A DNA stretch of 64,000 bases. Source: Pseudoramibacter porci (GTDB taxonomy: Bacteria; Bacillota; Clostridia; Eubacteriales; Eubacteriaceae). Location of the stretch: the NCBI RefSeq assembly GCF_009696145.1, contig NZ_VUMO01000010.1, positions 1 through 64,000 on the forward strand, written 5' to 3'. Both the position numbers and the translations under genes were made by a program. The notes under the pieces are model-generated. The model was not told where the DNA came from, did no database searches, and saw only the letters and a program-made list of their open reading frames with translations. This document shows, in pieces, positions 55,271-64,000 of this stretch. Within the stretch, counting starts at the first letter, position 1. Each line of letters opens with the position of its first letter.

Positions 55271-56548
55271 TTATGAAGCAGTTTCTTTCTCATCATCAGC
55301 TTTTTTCTTTTGCGTGTTTCGATATATTTTAGCCTTGCCTTTTCCAAGAACCATTTGTTTAGTAATGACGACCTTCGTCACATCTGGATCTGAAGGAAGT
55401 GCGTACATCAAATCACGCATTAATGTTTCAATAATACCGCGCAATCCTCGTGCGCCTGTCTTGTTTTCTAATGATTGAACTGCTATTTCTTCAATTGCAC
55501 CCTTTTCAAACTGGAGATCGACATTTTCCAGTCTGAATAATTTTTGATACTGCTTCACGAGCGCATCTTTGGGCTCTGTCAGTATGTTGATCAGAGCTTT
55601 CTTATCTAAATGGTCGAGTGTTGCGATTACTGGTACACGGCCGATAAATTCAGGGATCAATCCAAATCGAAGTAAATCGTGAGGCATGATCTGCTTCATC
55701 AATTTATCTGATTCAATTTCAGAACTGCTTTGAATAATTGCGCCAAAGCCAATTGAACCTTTTTCCATTCGCTTTGCAATAATCTTTTCGATACCATCGA
55801 ATGCGCCCCCACAAATGAATAGGATATTCTTCGTGTCGATTTGAATAAATTCCTGCTGCGGATGCTTGCGGCCCCCTTGTGGCGGGACATTGGCAACTGT
55901 ACCTTCCAATATTTTCAGCAGCGCCTGCTGAACACCTTCACCGCTGACATCCCGCGTAATCGAAGGGTTTTCATTTTTACGTGAAATTTTATCAATTTCA
56001 TCAATATAAATAATCCCCTTCTCCGCCTTTTCAATATTCATGTCTGCAGCCTGAAGCAGCTTCAGCAAAATATTTTCAACATCTTCGCCGACGTATCCCG
56101 CTTCCGTCAATGTAGTCGCATCCGCAATTGCAAACGGAACATTCAACATCTTGGCTAAGGTTTGTGCCAGTAACGTTTTGCCAGAACCGGTCGGACCAAC
56201 TAAAAGAATATTACTTTTCTGGATTTCAACTCCGTCGTCATCTTCGCTGAGCGAATTAATCCGTTTATAGTGATTATAGACTGCAACAGCTAGCTGCTTT
56301 TTTGCTTCATCCTGCCCAATGACATAATCATCAAGATATTGTTTAATTTCCTGAGGTTTGGGTATTTCTGAGTAAGTTACCGTTTCCTCTTCTTCTTCAC
56401 TGTCAATAATTTCCTGGCAAAGTGATACACACTCGTCACAAATATAAACGCCCGGACCGGCAACCATTCTTTTTACTTGTGACTGCGTTTTACCACAAAA
56501 TGAGCATCTCACTTGATTGATTCCATCTGTATAATCAAATTCTGACAT
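55271..56548 (-). CDS. clpX: ATP-dependent Clp protease ATP-binding subunit ClpX
   Basis: 425-residue AAA+ unfoldase. N-terminal zinc domain (C15, C18, C37, C40), Walker [13 protein letters not shown], Walker [11 protein letters not shown], sensor residues and the IGF-type loop in KGSIGFGAI that docks on ClpP. It follows clpP. Confidence 0.98.
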   Translation of the reverse strand: MSEFDYTDGINQVRCSFCGKTQSQVKRMVAGPGVYICDECVSLCQEIIDSEEEEETVTYSEIPKPQEIKQYLDDYVIGQDEAKKQLAVAVYNHYKRINSLSEDDDGVEIQKSNILLVGPTGSGKTLLAQTLAKMLNVPFAIADATTLTEAGYVGEDVENILLKLLQAADMNIEKAEKGIIYIDEIDKISRKNENPSITRDVSGEGVQQALLKILEGTVANVPPQGGRKHPQQEFIQIDTKNILFICGGAFDGIEKIIAKRMEKGSIGFGAIIQSSSEIESDKLMKQIMPHDLLRFGLIPEFIGRVPVIATLDHLDKKALINILTEPKDALVKQYQKLFRLENVDLQFEKGAIEEIAVQSLENKTGARGLRGIIETLMRDLMYALPSDPDVTKVVITKQMVLGKGKAKIYRNTQKKKADDEKETAS

Positions 56549-56584
56549 TCGTTATCTCCCTCTGTGGATCAAAAGTCATAAAAA

Positions 56585-57169
56585 TTATTCACGAGAAGTA
56601 ATCACTTGATCGATTAAACCGTAAGCTTTCGCTTCTTCGGCTGTCATGAAATGATCACGGTCTGTATCCTTCTTAATTGTTTTTAATGGCTGACCCGTAT
56701 TTTCACTCAGTATACGATTTAATTTTTCCTTTGTTTGCATCAAGTGCTTCGCATGAATTTCAACGTCGGAGCTCTGTCCTTGAGCTCCTCCTAATGGCTG
56801 ATGAATCATAATTTCGGAATTCGGAAGCGCCTGACGTTTTCCTTTAGCACCTGCTGCAAGTAAAAATGCCCCCATAGATGCGGCCATTCCATAGCAAAGT
56901 GTGCAGACATCGCACTTGATGAAATTCATGGTATCCATAATTGCAAAGCCTGCGGATACGGATCCACCCGGACTATTGATATACATATATATATCTTGGT
57001 CCGGGTCTTCGCCTTCGAGAAAAATTAATTGTGCCACCAATAATCCCGCTGATTCGTCTGTGATTTCGCCATCTAAAAAAACGATACGTTCTTTTAACAG
57101 ACGAGAATAGATGTCAAACGAGCGTTCACCTAATCCCGTCTGCTCGACAACCATCGGAACTAAATTCAT
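56585..57169 (-). CDS. clpP: ATP-dependent Clp protease proteolytic subunit ClpP
   Basis: 194 residues from the ATG at 57169, one base after the tig stop, with AAGGAAG inside tig. The frame is open to 57256 but the extension is basic, overlaps tig and is not a ClpP sequence. Catalytic Ser98 (GMAASMGAF), His123 (MIHQPLGG) and an aspartate near 172 form the triad. Confidence 0.97.
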   Translation of the reverse strand: MNLVPMVVEQTGLGERSFDIYSRLLKERIVFLDGEITDESAGLLVAQLIFLEGEDPDQDIYMYINSPGGSVSAGFAIMDTMNFIKCDVCTLCYGMAASMGAFLLAAGAKGKRQALPNSEIMIHQPLGGAQGQSSDVEIHAKHLMQTKEKLNRILSENTGQPLKTIKKDTDRDHFMTAEEAKAYGLIDQVITSRE

Positions 57170-57170
57170 T

Positions 57171-58523
57171 TTAGTCTTCCTTTTCTTCTGCCGTGTCTGC
57201 TTTTTCTTCTGATTCTTTCTGTTTTGCTTCGAAATCATCAATCTGATTTGCAGCATCGACCAATAAATCTAAAGCCTTGCGTCGTTTAAGGGTATCCGTG
57301 ATGTATTCCATCATCTGATCGTCAAGAGATTCCTTGTATTTTTCAAATTCCTGGTTAAACGCATGTGCATATTCTTTAATTTCATCATCGATTTCTTCTT
57401 CAGATGGTTTGATTTCTTCTGCTTTGCCAATGGCTTCAAGCACTAAATCCGCTTTGATATTTCTTTCGGCATCCGGTGCCATAGATTCTCTGAAGACTTC
57501 TTTGCTCTGGCCAGTGAATTTGAAGTAATTTTCCATCGATAGACCCTGACCCGACATCTGGCGCTGGAGATTTTCATAATCGCGGTCGACTTCTTCGTCG
57601 ATCATCATTTCCGGAATATCCATTTCTGCATTCTGTACTGCATAATCGAGCGCAGCCTGTCTTGCTGTGTTGAGTCTAGCTTCTTTCTTTTCATTCGCAA
57701 TCTTGTCTTTTAGATCATTCTTTAATTCATCTAAAGTGTCAAATTCACTGACATCCTTTGCGAATTCATCGTCAAGTTCCGGAAGTTCCTTTCTTTGAAC
57801 TTCTACAACATGTACTTTAAAGACAGCGTCTTTTCCCTTAAGATCTTCTGCATGATAATCTTCAGGGAAAGTAACGTTGACGTCTTTGTCATCGCCCGCT
57901 TTTACACCTACTAATTGGTCTTCAAATCCAGGGATAAACGTGTTGCTGCCCAATTCGAGGCTGTAACCTTCATCTTTTCCACCATCGAACGGTACGCCAT
58001 CAACAGCGCCTTCATAATCAATGACTACAGTGTCCCCGTTTTCTGCTGCAGCCTGGTCATCTGTAACCAATCTAGAGTTCTGATTCTGCATCTGTTTTAA
58101 ACGTTCTACGACATCTGCATCGTCAACAGGCTGTTCTAAAACCGGAATTTCTGCACCCTTATAATCGCCAAGTTTAACTTCCGGCTTCACTGCCACTTTA
58201 ACAATAAAGGTTGCGCCATTATCACCGACATCTTCAACCTTTTCAAGTGATGGACGCGTCACTGGTTCAATTTCAACTTCCTTGATCGCATCTTGATAGG
58301 TTTCTGGAAATGCAAATTCAATGGCATCTTCCAAGAAAACTTCTTTCCCATAGTGAGCTTCGATCACTTTTCTCGGTGCCTTTCCCTTGCGGAAACCTTG
58401 AATAGTGAAATACTTTTTATTTTTTTTGTACGATTGATCCATCGCTTTCTGGAATTTATCCTGTGGGATACTCATTTCCAGTTTTACGACATTTTTTTCA
58501 TTTTCAATAATCTTTGCAGTCAT
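57171..58523 (-). CDS. tig: Trigger factor
   Basis: 450 residues from the ATG at 58523 with GGAGG five bases upstream; an in-frame codon 36 bases further is unsupported. N-terminal ribosome-binding domain with the [12 protein letters not shown] signature, a central FKBP-type isomerase domain (about 150-240, [19 protein letters not shown]) and the C-terminal chaperone domain with an acidic, lysine-rich tail. It begins the tig-clpP-clpX unit. Confidence 0.97.
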   Translation of the reverse strand: MTAKIIENEKNVVKLEMSIPQDKFQKAMDQSYKKNKKYFTIQGFRKGKAPRKVIEAHYGKEVFLEDAIEFAFPETYQDAIKEVEIEPVTRPSLEKVEDVGDNGATFIVKVAVKPEVKLGDYKGAEIPVLEQPVDDADVVERLKQMQNQNSRLVTDDQAAAENGDTVVIDYEGAVDGVPFDGGKDEGYSLELGSNTFIPGFEDQLVGVKAGDDKDVNVTFPEDYHAEDLKGKDAVFKVHVVEVQRKELPELDDEFAKDVSEFDTLDELKNDLKDKIANEKKEARLNTARQAALDYAVQNAEMDIPEMMIDEEVDRDYENLQRQMSGQGLSMENYFKFTGQSKEVFRESMAPDAERNIKADLVLEAIGKAEEIKPSEEEIDDEIKEYAHAFNQEFEKYKESLDDQMMEYITDTLKRRKALDLLVDAANQIDDFEAKQKESEEKADTAEEKED

Positions 58524-58566
58524 TTTATCCTCCAAACCACTATTATTACTCTTATTCAATTTTTAA

Positions 58567-58595
58567 AGTATAACATACGCGTTTTTTTCAATCAA
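58567..58595 (-). promoter_or_regulatory. Promoter of tig-clpP-clpX
   Basis: TTGATT (58590-58595) and TATACT (58567-58572) are 17 bases apart on the minus strand, 44 bases before the tig ATG. I see no CtsR heptad repeat or CIRCE element here. Confidence 0.7.
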
Positions 58596-58620
58596 GAAAA
58601 AAACTTTGATTCATTCTATG

Positions 58621-59868
58621 CTAAATCAGCTGTTTTCTTAATATCGACATTTTTTTCACGGGATGATCAAATTCCATCTGATAGTGCATCTTTGCATGAG
58701 GCGTTGAAGAAATTTCATTGCCCTGCTCATCAAACAAACGTTTCACTTGGCAAGAAAGAAATAGTGGATGCCCTGCGTTTTGCTCCGGCTGGATGATTTC
58801 AACGTAATCGCCTACTAAAATTTTTCCGCGCTGCTCGACATGCATCCTGCCTGTCCCTGAAAAATCCTCCAAAACAATGCCTGAGAAATCGTAATTGCGT
58901 GTATAGCTGCTACTGCCAAAATTTTCTGCTTCAGCTGACGGCGTATGATCGTAAAAAGCAGTGGTATAATGTCGGTGGCTGATTTTAGTCAACTCCTCGA
59001 TCCAAGCATGCGGCACTGTAAAATCAGGATTGGCCAATGCGGCATCGATTATTTTGCGATAGACTGAAACAACAGTTGCCACGTAAAAGGCGCTTTTCAT
59101 CCGGCCTTCTATTTTAAAACTGTTTACGCCAAATTTGATCAGTTCAGGAATTTTTTCTGCCAGACATAGATCTTTTGAATTCATTATAAATGTTCCCGTC
59201 TTATCTTCTTCAATTGGGAAAAATTCGCCTGGACGTTTGGATTCTTCTAATTGATACTGCCATCTACATGGTTGCGCACAATCCCCTCTGTTGCCATCCC
59301 TTCCAGTTAAATAATGTGACAGCAAACATCGCCCGCTGTAGGATATACACATCGCGCCGTGGACAAAGGTTTCGATTTCCATCTCTCCTGGTCTATTCTG
59401 ACAGACATCTTGAATTTCCTTTCCCGACAATTCCCGAGCAAGTACAATGCGTGATGCGCCGAGGTCATGCCAAAATTTCACGCTTCGGCTATTGACATTA
59501 TTCGCTTGCGTACTGACCGATATTTTCATGTTGGGTGTAATCTCTCTCACAAGGGTAAAAACACCCGGATCGGCGACGAGCACTGCATCTACATTGATCT
59601 TATCTAAGAATCGAATGTAATCTGCTAAGCCCTCAAAATCATTATCGTGTGGGATCATATTGAGCGTCACAAAAATTTTCTTTTCTTTATTGTGCGTGTA
59701 TATAACCGCTTGCTCAAGTGTCTTTTCATCAAAATTATCTGCTCTGGCGCGCAGTCCAAATTTTTTCCCTGCACAGTATACGGCATCCGCTCCATAAGCG
59801 AGTGCGTATTTTAGTTTTTCAAAATTTCCTGCGGGTGCGAGTAATTCTGGTTTTTTTGTTTGATTCAT
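58621..59868 (-). CDS. Peptidase U32-family protein, probably tRNA hydroxylation factor TrhP type
   Basis: 415 residues. U32 signature FVHGAMCISYSGRCLLSHYL with further cysteines in RGDCAQPC, which would hold an iron-sulfur cluster, and LLAPAGNFEKLKYALAYGADAVY at the N terminus. In Bacillus the closest genes (yrrN/yrrO, trhP) work in 5-hydroxyuridine formation in tRNA, and E. coli relatives modify 23S rRNA. Peptidase activity is doubtful. It follows mltG, as in Bacillus, but the methyltransferase gene trmR found there is missing. Confidence 0.88.
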   Translation of the reverse strand: MNQTKKPELLAPAGNFEKLKYALAYGADAVYCAGKKFGLRARADNFDEKTLEQAVIYTHNKEKKIFVTLNMIPHDNDFEGLADYIRFLDKINVDAVLVADPGVFTLVREITPNMKISVSTQANNVNSRSVKFWHDLGASRIVLARELSGKEIQDVCQNRPGEMEIETFVHGAMCISYSGRCLLSHYLTGRDGNRGDCAQPCRWQYQLEESKRPGEFFPIEEDKTGTFIMNSKDLCLAEKIPELIKFGVNSFKIEGRMKSAFYVATVVSVYRKIIDAALANPDFTVPHAWIEELTKISHRHYTTAFYDHTPSAEAENFGSSSYTRNYDFSGIVLEDFSGTGRMHVEQRGKILVGDYVEIIQPEQNAGHPLFLSCQVKRLFDEQGNEISSTPHAKMHYQMEFDHPVKKMSILRKQLI

Positions 59869-59878
59869 TTTCCTACCT

Positions 59879-59906
59879 CAAAAAAAGCACGCATCCGCGT
59901 GCTCTT
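59879..59906 (-). terminator. Terminator after mltG
   Basis: Perfect stem AGCACGC/GCGTGCT (59886-59892, 59897-59903) with a 4-base loop and T6 on the minus strand, 10 bases after the mltG stop. Confidence 0.85.
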
Positions 59907-59912
59907 TATTAT

Positions 59913-61061
59913 CTATTGATTTAAATATTTATCGACATTCGACTGATGATCTTGCAGATTATTTGCATAATAGGTTTTTCCGGATGCGTCAGAAACAAAA
60001 TACAAATAATCCGTTTTAGCCGGATTAATAGCTGCTTGAATGGACTTCAAACTCGGTGAACATATCGGCCCAATTGGTAACCCGTTATTTGCGTATGTAT
60101 TGTACGGTGAGTCGACCTTTAAATCCGTATTGGTGATCTTAGTTTTCTTTTCACCCAAAGCGTAGTTAACCGTCGCATCAGACTGCAGTTTCATGTTTTT
60201 GGACAAGCGATTATAAAAAACAGAGGCAACTTTGGGTTTGTCACTGTCTAATTTTGATTCGGTCTCAATTAAAGACGCCATTGTCAAAATCTGATCGACC
60301 GTTTGATGATGATCTGATATTTTCTTCAGCATCGCATCCGAAAACTTGTTCTGTGTGTTTGCAAGCATTTGGGACACCACAGCAGCCGCACTACTGTTTG
60401 AAGTAAATTGATAGGTGTCGGCGAACAAATACCCTTCCATCGGCGTACGCCCAGCTGCGTTATCCGGATAGGAACTCAAAATCGAATACCGTTTTTTATA
60501 GTCTGATATCTTTTTTGTCTCGTTGATGAAATCTTCTGATGAACAAATATGACGTGATTCCAGGATTTCTCCAATCTCTTTTATATTTTTTCCTTCCGGA
60601 ATCGTGATCGCCACTGCGCCATCATAATCCTTGCCATTCAACATCGCATTAAAAATCTCAACAGATGACATCGAAGGCTTAAAACGATAATTCGCTGCCT
60701 TAATTTGCTTAATCCCTCGGCTGTGTCTTCCCGCATAACTCTGAAAAACCATGCGGTTTTTAATCAAACCACTTTCATATAAAATTTTTGCAATATCATC
60801 GATATTAGAACCTTCTGGAATTTCAACAATAATTTTTTTATTACTGTTACTAACCGGTTCGAGCTGATTGTTATAATAAATCCGCCATCCGGCACAAAGA
60901 CCTGCCGCACAAAGCGCAATCACAATAAGTGTTAGGAAAACCTTCCTTCGGGAACGTTGAATATTCTCTTTAACGCTTTCAGAATCGGCGAAAAGATTTA
61001 TTTTCTCATTTTCGTCTATCGGATTCTCATCAAATAGAGAAGATTTATCTTTTTGTGTCAT
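59913..61061 (-). CDS. mltG: Endolytic murein transglycosylase MltG
   Basis: 382 residues. A cytoplasmic basic N terminus, one membrane segment (about 40-60), a LysM-like region (about 75-140) and the YceG catalytic domain with the likely catalytic Glu266 in TMASLIETES and NPAKTDYLYFV near the end. It cleaves nascent glycan strands. The gene lies three bases after the ylbF stop. Confidence 0.95.
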   Translation of the reverse strand: MTQKDKSSLFDENPIDENEKINLFADSESVKENIQRSRRKVFLTLIVIALCAAGLCAGWRIYYNNQLEPVSNSNKKIIVEIPEGSNIDDIAKILYESGLIKNRMVFQSYAGRHSRGIKQIKAANYRFKPSMSSVEIFNAMLNGKDYDGAVAITIPEGKNIKEIGEILESRHICSSEDFINETKKISDYKKRYSILSSYPDNAAGRTPMEGYLFADTYQFTSNSSAAAVVSQMLANTQNKFSDAMLKKISDHHQTVDQILTMASLIETESKLDSDKPKVASVFYNRLSKNMKLQSDATVNYALGEKKTKITNTDLKVDSPYNTYANNGLPIGPICSPSLKSIQAAINPAKTDYLYFVSDASGKTYYANNLQDHQSNVDKYLNQ

Positions 61062-61063
61062 AT

Positions 61064-61435
61064 TTATGCTCCTGTGAAATTGCCCAACACACCATTCAAA
61101 ACGCTTGAATCAAAACCCACAGCATTGGCAGTACGTTCTGCCAATGTTTTTAATATAGGAAGCACCAGCATTTGCGCCTGAAAAAATTCGGCAATTTCTG
61201 GAATCGACAGCATTTCCCGTGTTTTCTGATTAAAATGTTCAATTTCTTCCTGAGACAATGGCATCCCCATTGCTTGGCGGGCTTGCGTCATCGCTTGTTC
61301 TCGCATATACGCTTCAACTTTTTCTTTCATTTCAGGATCAGCATCTATTTTTTGCTGAGCCGCTTTAAAGCGCGCACATTCAGGTGAACTGCTGAGTTTT
61401 TGCGTAAATTGATCGATCTCGTCGTAAATATTCAT
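61064..61435 (-). CDS. YlbF/YmcA-family protein
   Basis: 123-residue helical protein of the Com_YlbF family. In Bacillus, YlbF, YmcA and YaaT form the Y-complex that directs RNase Y and affects sporulation, competence and biofilm. The helices around DEIDQFTQKLSSSPECARFKAAQQKI fit the family. Here it lies just after an RNase J gene, and its normal partners are not in the window. Confidence 0.85.
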   Translation of the reverse strand: MNIYDEIDQFTQKLSSSPECARFKAAQQKIDADPEMKEKVEAYMREQAMTQARQAMGMPLSQEEIEHFNQKTREMLSIPEIAEFFQAQMLVLPILKTLAERTANAVGFDSSVLNGVLGNFTGA

Positions 61436-61484
61436 GTTTTATATTATCTCCCCATCACATGATTATTAGCAAAACCATTTGAAT

Positions 61485-63242
61485 TTAAGCTTCCATCAAA
61501 ATCGGGAGGATCATCGGCTTTCTTTGTGTTTCTTTGTACAGATATTTGAAAAGTGCCTCCTGAATGTCGCTCTTGATTGTTTTCCAATCTGTCACTTTTT
61601 TATTTTCGCAATTTTTCAAGGCCTTTTGAACCGTTCCTTTTGCACCGTTAATTAGTTTTTCAGATTCACGCATGTAGACAAAGCCTCTCGAAATAATATC
61701 CGGTCCTGAAACGGCTTTGCCGTTTTTCATTGTTATGGCAACAATAAAAAGGCCATCTTCTGACAGACGTTTACGATCGTTAAGAACAATATTGCCGATA
61801 TCCCCGACACCTAAACCGTCCACTAAAACAGGTTCCGCAGAAATTTCATCAATTTTCTTAAATTCTTTATGGCTTAGCTGCATCACATCCCCATTCTGCT
61901 GGATACGGATATTCTTTGCATCCATCCCTAAAGATTGTGCTAAATTCGCATGCAGCTTAAGCATACGCGCTTCACCATGGACCGGCATGAAGAACGTCGG
62001 CTTCACTAAAGTATGAATAATTTTCAGTTCTTCGCGTTTTGCGTGGCCCGATGTATGAATGTTAGCAAATTTATTGTAAATGACTTCAGCACCCAAATCA
62101 ACTAATTTATTGATGATCTCGGCAACCATTTTTTCATTTCCCGGGACGGGTGATGCTGAAATAATGATAGTATCGTCCTTGTCAATCTGAAGATATTTAT
62201 GATTGCCGTTAGCCATTCGACCGAGTGCGGCCATCGGCTCACCCTGAGAGCCTGTCGTTATGACAACCAGCTGAGATGGCTTGTATTTCTTCATTTCGTG
62301 GATATCGATGACCAAATTTTTTGGAATATCTAAATAGCCTAAATCACTGGCAACCGAGACCATCGTTTCCATACTGCGTCCATTGATAACAACTTTCCGA
62401 TTATAGACCGCCGCTGTATTAATAACCTGCTGGACACGATGCACATTTGATGCAAAAGTTGTCACAATAATACGCTTTTTATTTCCTCTGAATAAATCGT
62501 AGAACGTTTTTCCTATTTCACTTTCGCTGCCAGCATAGCCGTTTTCTTCGACATTTGTCGAATCACACAAAAGCAAATCGACCCCACGGTTACCTAAAGC
62601 TGCAATGCGCTGCAAGTCGATGATATCGCCATCTACCGGGTTGAAATCAATTTTAAAGTCACCCGTGTGGAATACGGTCGCTGCAGGCGTTTTAATGCAA
62701 AGTGCAACAGCGTCGGCAATACTGTGGTTGACATGGATAAACTCAATTCGAAAATCCCCAATTGTCACTTCATTACCAGCTGCAATCACATGGCGCTTGG
62801 CTTGACTGATTAACCGATGTTCTTCTAATTTATGGTCAATAAGCCCCATTGTAAATTTTGTTGCATAAATCGGAACATTGATTTCCTTCAGCAGATAAGG
62901 GATCGCCCCAATATGATCTTCATGGCCGTGGGTAATGACTAACGCTTTGACTTTTGAGGCATTCTGAACCAAATAGGAAAAATCAGGCAGCACCGAATCA
63001 ATGCCGTACATACCATCTTCGGGGAACATCATCCCACAGTCGACAATCACAATCTGATTGTCATACTCAAAAGCCGTCATATTTTTCCCAATTTCGCCTA
63101 AACCACCAATGGGAATAACTTTTAACTTATCGTGTTTTTTTCCAGTGTTGTTATTATTTTTCTTTTTCTTTTTTCTAAACCAGCCGTGACGTTTCGGGCT
63201 GCTTTTTTTATTACCATTACTGTTTTGTTTCTGTTCGTTCAA
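61485..63242 (-). CDS. Ribonuclease J
   Basis: 585 residues. A lysine- and asparagine-rich N-terminal tail (about 1-40, including five consecutive lysines) precedes the metallo-beta-lactamase domain with THGHEDHIGAIP, the beta-CASP insertion (GRSMETMVSVASD) and SGHAKREEL; the C-terminal domain is present. It is an endo- and 5' exoribonuclease for mRNA decay. The tail is longer than in B. subtilis RNase J1. J1 or J2 identity is not decided. The start overlaps sfsA by four bases (ATGA). Confidence 0.95.
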   Translation of the reverse strand: MNEQKQNSNGNKKSSPKRHGWFRKKKKKNNNNTGKKHDKLKVIPIGGLGEIGKNMTAFEYDNQIVIVDCGMMFPEDGMYGIDSVLPDFSYLVQNASKVKALVITHGHEDHIGAIPYLLKEINVPIYATKFTMGLIDHKLEEHRLISQAKRHVIAAGNEVTIGDFRIEFIHVNHSIADAVALCIKTPAATVFHTGDFKIDFNPVDGDIIDLQRIAALGNRGVDLLLCDSTNVEENGYAGSESEIGKTFYDLFRGNKKRIIVTTFASNVHRVQQVINTAAVYNRKVVINGRSMETMVSVASDLGYLDIPKNLVIDIHEMKKYKPSQLVVITTGSQGEPMAALGRMANGNHKYLQIDKDDTIIISASPVPGNEKMVAEIINKLVDLGAEVIYNKFANIHTSGHAKREELKIIHTLVKPTFFMPVHGEARMLKLHANLAQSLGMDAKNIRIQQNGDVMQLSHKEFKKIDEISAEPVLVDGLGVGDIGNIVLNDRKRLSEDGLFIVAITMKNGKAVSGPDIISRGFVYMRESEKLINGAKGTVQKALKNCENKKVTDWKTIKSDIQEALFKYLYKETQRKPMILPILMEA

Positions 63243-63979
63243 TCGTAATTTCCTTTCGTTATGTTTCCTTTGTCATCTAACGCATACACGGGAATTTCTT
63301 TGATGACGTTCATTTGATCAATCGTTACATCGCACAGTAAGACGTGTATTGCCAGTCCTTCTTGTCTAGCTTTGATGAATGCCTGAGAGAATTCCGGATC
63401 CGTTGATCGATTTGGGACAAAACAATCCGCATCATTTCTTTGTACAACAAAATAAAGGGCATTGTTTTGATGCTCTTTCAGTCCTGAAGTTAATTCTTTT
63501 ATATGTTTTGTTCCTCTTTTGGTCGGTGCATCGGGAAAGCAGGCGCATCGATGACGATGATCCTGCGTGATATGAACAAGATTCACACTTTTTACTTCGA
63601 TATAGCCGAAACCTTTTCCGTCTTCTCTGGCCAAATCAAATCGGCTGTCCCGATAAGTCACCTCTCGACGAAGCCGCCTGACATCTTTTTGCTGCGATAG
63701 GTATTCGTAAACCAAACGATTTGCCGCAATAGCATCAATGCATACCCAGATATTTTGATAACGAACTGTAATCAGGGTATAATCTGTTTTTCTTGTCGGA
63801 GATGGACAATAAGCCAGTCCAACCTCTGCATCATTTGTTAATAATTCACGCATTCTCCCTGTATTGGGAACATGTGCCTCGACCTTTTGATTGGTCAAGG
63901 CTAATAAAATTTCAGCGACAAAACGATTGCGTCTTTTAATAAATTTCCCGTTAACTACTGGATATTTTGATATTTCCAA
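63239..63979 (-). CDS. sfsA: SfsA family DNA/RNA nuclease-like protein
   Basis: 246 residues. SfsA was named for sugar-fermentation stimulation in E. coli and has an OB fold plus an endonuclease-like domain. Recognised parts are HVPNTGRMRELL, SRFDLA, GYIEVKSVNLV and FPDAPTKRGTKHIKEL. The start ATG lies 22 bases from the window edge, so the upstream context cannot be seen. Role uncertain. Confidence 0.92.
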   Translation of the reverse strand: MEISKYPVVNGKFIKRRNRFVAEILLALTNQKVEAHVPNTGRMRELLTNDAEVGLAYCPSPTRKTDYTLITVRYQNIWVCIDAIAANRLVYEYLSQQKDVRRLRREVTYRDSRFDLAREDGKGFGYIEVKSVNLVHITQDHRHRCACFPDAPTKRGTKHIKELTSGLKEHQNNALYFVVQRNDADCFVPNRSTDPEFSQAFIKARQEGLAIHVLLCDVTIDQMNVIKEIPVYALDDKGNITKGNYD

Positions 63980-64000
63980 CTTGCGTTCTTGATGTTATTC

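Noticed and set aside
57170-57256. A 29-residue N-terminal extension of ClpP
   Set aside because: It is out-of-frame tig sequence, basic and unlike ClpP; AAGGAAG marks the ATG at 57169.
58524-58620. CtsR or CIRCE control of the tig-clpP-clpX unit
   Set aside because: No heptad direct repeat or CIRCE inverted repeat is visible in the promoter region.
58293-58796. 167-codon open frame opposite the tig and U32 genes
   Set aside because: It crosses the promoter and ends of two real genes and is rich in Phe/Ile, as expected for antisense of AT-rich DNA.
1-64000. CRISPR arrays, insertion sequences, prophage, tRNA or rRNA genes
   Set aside because: No regularly spaced repeats, transposase or integrase motifs, or structural RNA gene sequences were seen; the window is mainly conserved core genes.

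Overview
This is a low-GC, Gram-positive-type (Firmicutes) chromosome segment, most likely from an anaerobic member of the class Clostridia, perhaps near the Eubacteriaceae; I would not go below order level from sequence alone. The evidence is the gene order (yceD-rpmF-plsX-acpP-rnc-smc-ftsY-ylxM-ffh-rpsP-khpA-rimM-trmD-rplS-lepB-rbgA-rnhB-yraN, and secD-secF-recJ-apt-rel-dtd-MBL-hemZ-aspS), a T-box, a SAM-I riboswitch, an oxygen-independent HemZ, a small clostridial-type ferredoxin and acetate kinase. Almost everything is a housekeeping core on the minus strand. Only four genes are on the plus strand: tcdA, tmcAL, an M29 aminopeptidase and a Crp/Fnr regulator. I see no rRNA, tRNA, CRISPR array, insertion sequence or prophage.

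Layout: 1-5.2 kb is the least ordinary part. It holds a sodium-coupled amino-acid transporter, citrate synthase, a second TrmD methyltransferase whose reading frame runs without a stop into a MarR-type regulator, and an orphan solute-binding lipoprotein. 5.2-13.7 kb holds tcdA, uvrAB, ctpA and ftsEX. 13.8-15.2 kb is metK under a SAM-I riboswitch. 15.2-22.8 kb is the ribosome-assembly/SRP block. 22.8-30.5 kb is smc, rnc, the phospholipid/fatty-acid start genes and ackA. 30.6-36.9 kb holds tmcAL, an aminopeptidase, T-box-controlled tyrS, a split chromate transporter, ferredoxin and Crp. 36.9-52.8 kb runs from a HAD phosphatase and RseC through aspS, hemZ, dtd, rel, apt, recJ, secDF and queG/gltX to ysxC. 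52.8-64 kb is the proteostasis cluster lon-clpX-clpP-tig, then a U32 protein, mltG, ylbF, RNase J and sfsA.

The most unusual signal is a repeated architecture at two unrelated places: trmD2/marR and queG/gltX. In both, the upstream gene lacks an in-frame stop and reads into the downstream gene, the downstream gene keeps its own strong Shine-Dalgarno and ATG, and an in-frame A-AAA-AAN heptamer lies just before the junction. In both, a -1 shift at that heptamer ends the upstream protein within 5-6 codons at its normal family length. This could be programmed frameshifting or transcript slippage making both free and fused proteins, or a missing A in each run. No other gene in the window looks frame-broken, which argues somewhat against a high indel rate. 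All three stop codons are used normally elsewhere.

Other points of interest are a 37-base inverted repeat lying on the yceD promoter, terminators buried inside operons (khpA/rimM, acpP/rnc) and inside a convergent gene (uvrA terminator within tcdA), an ftsEX-ctpA cluster without the usual M23 hydrolase gene between them, and a pair of overlapping divergent promoters between ferredoxin and a Crp-family regulator.
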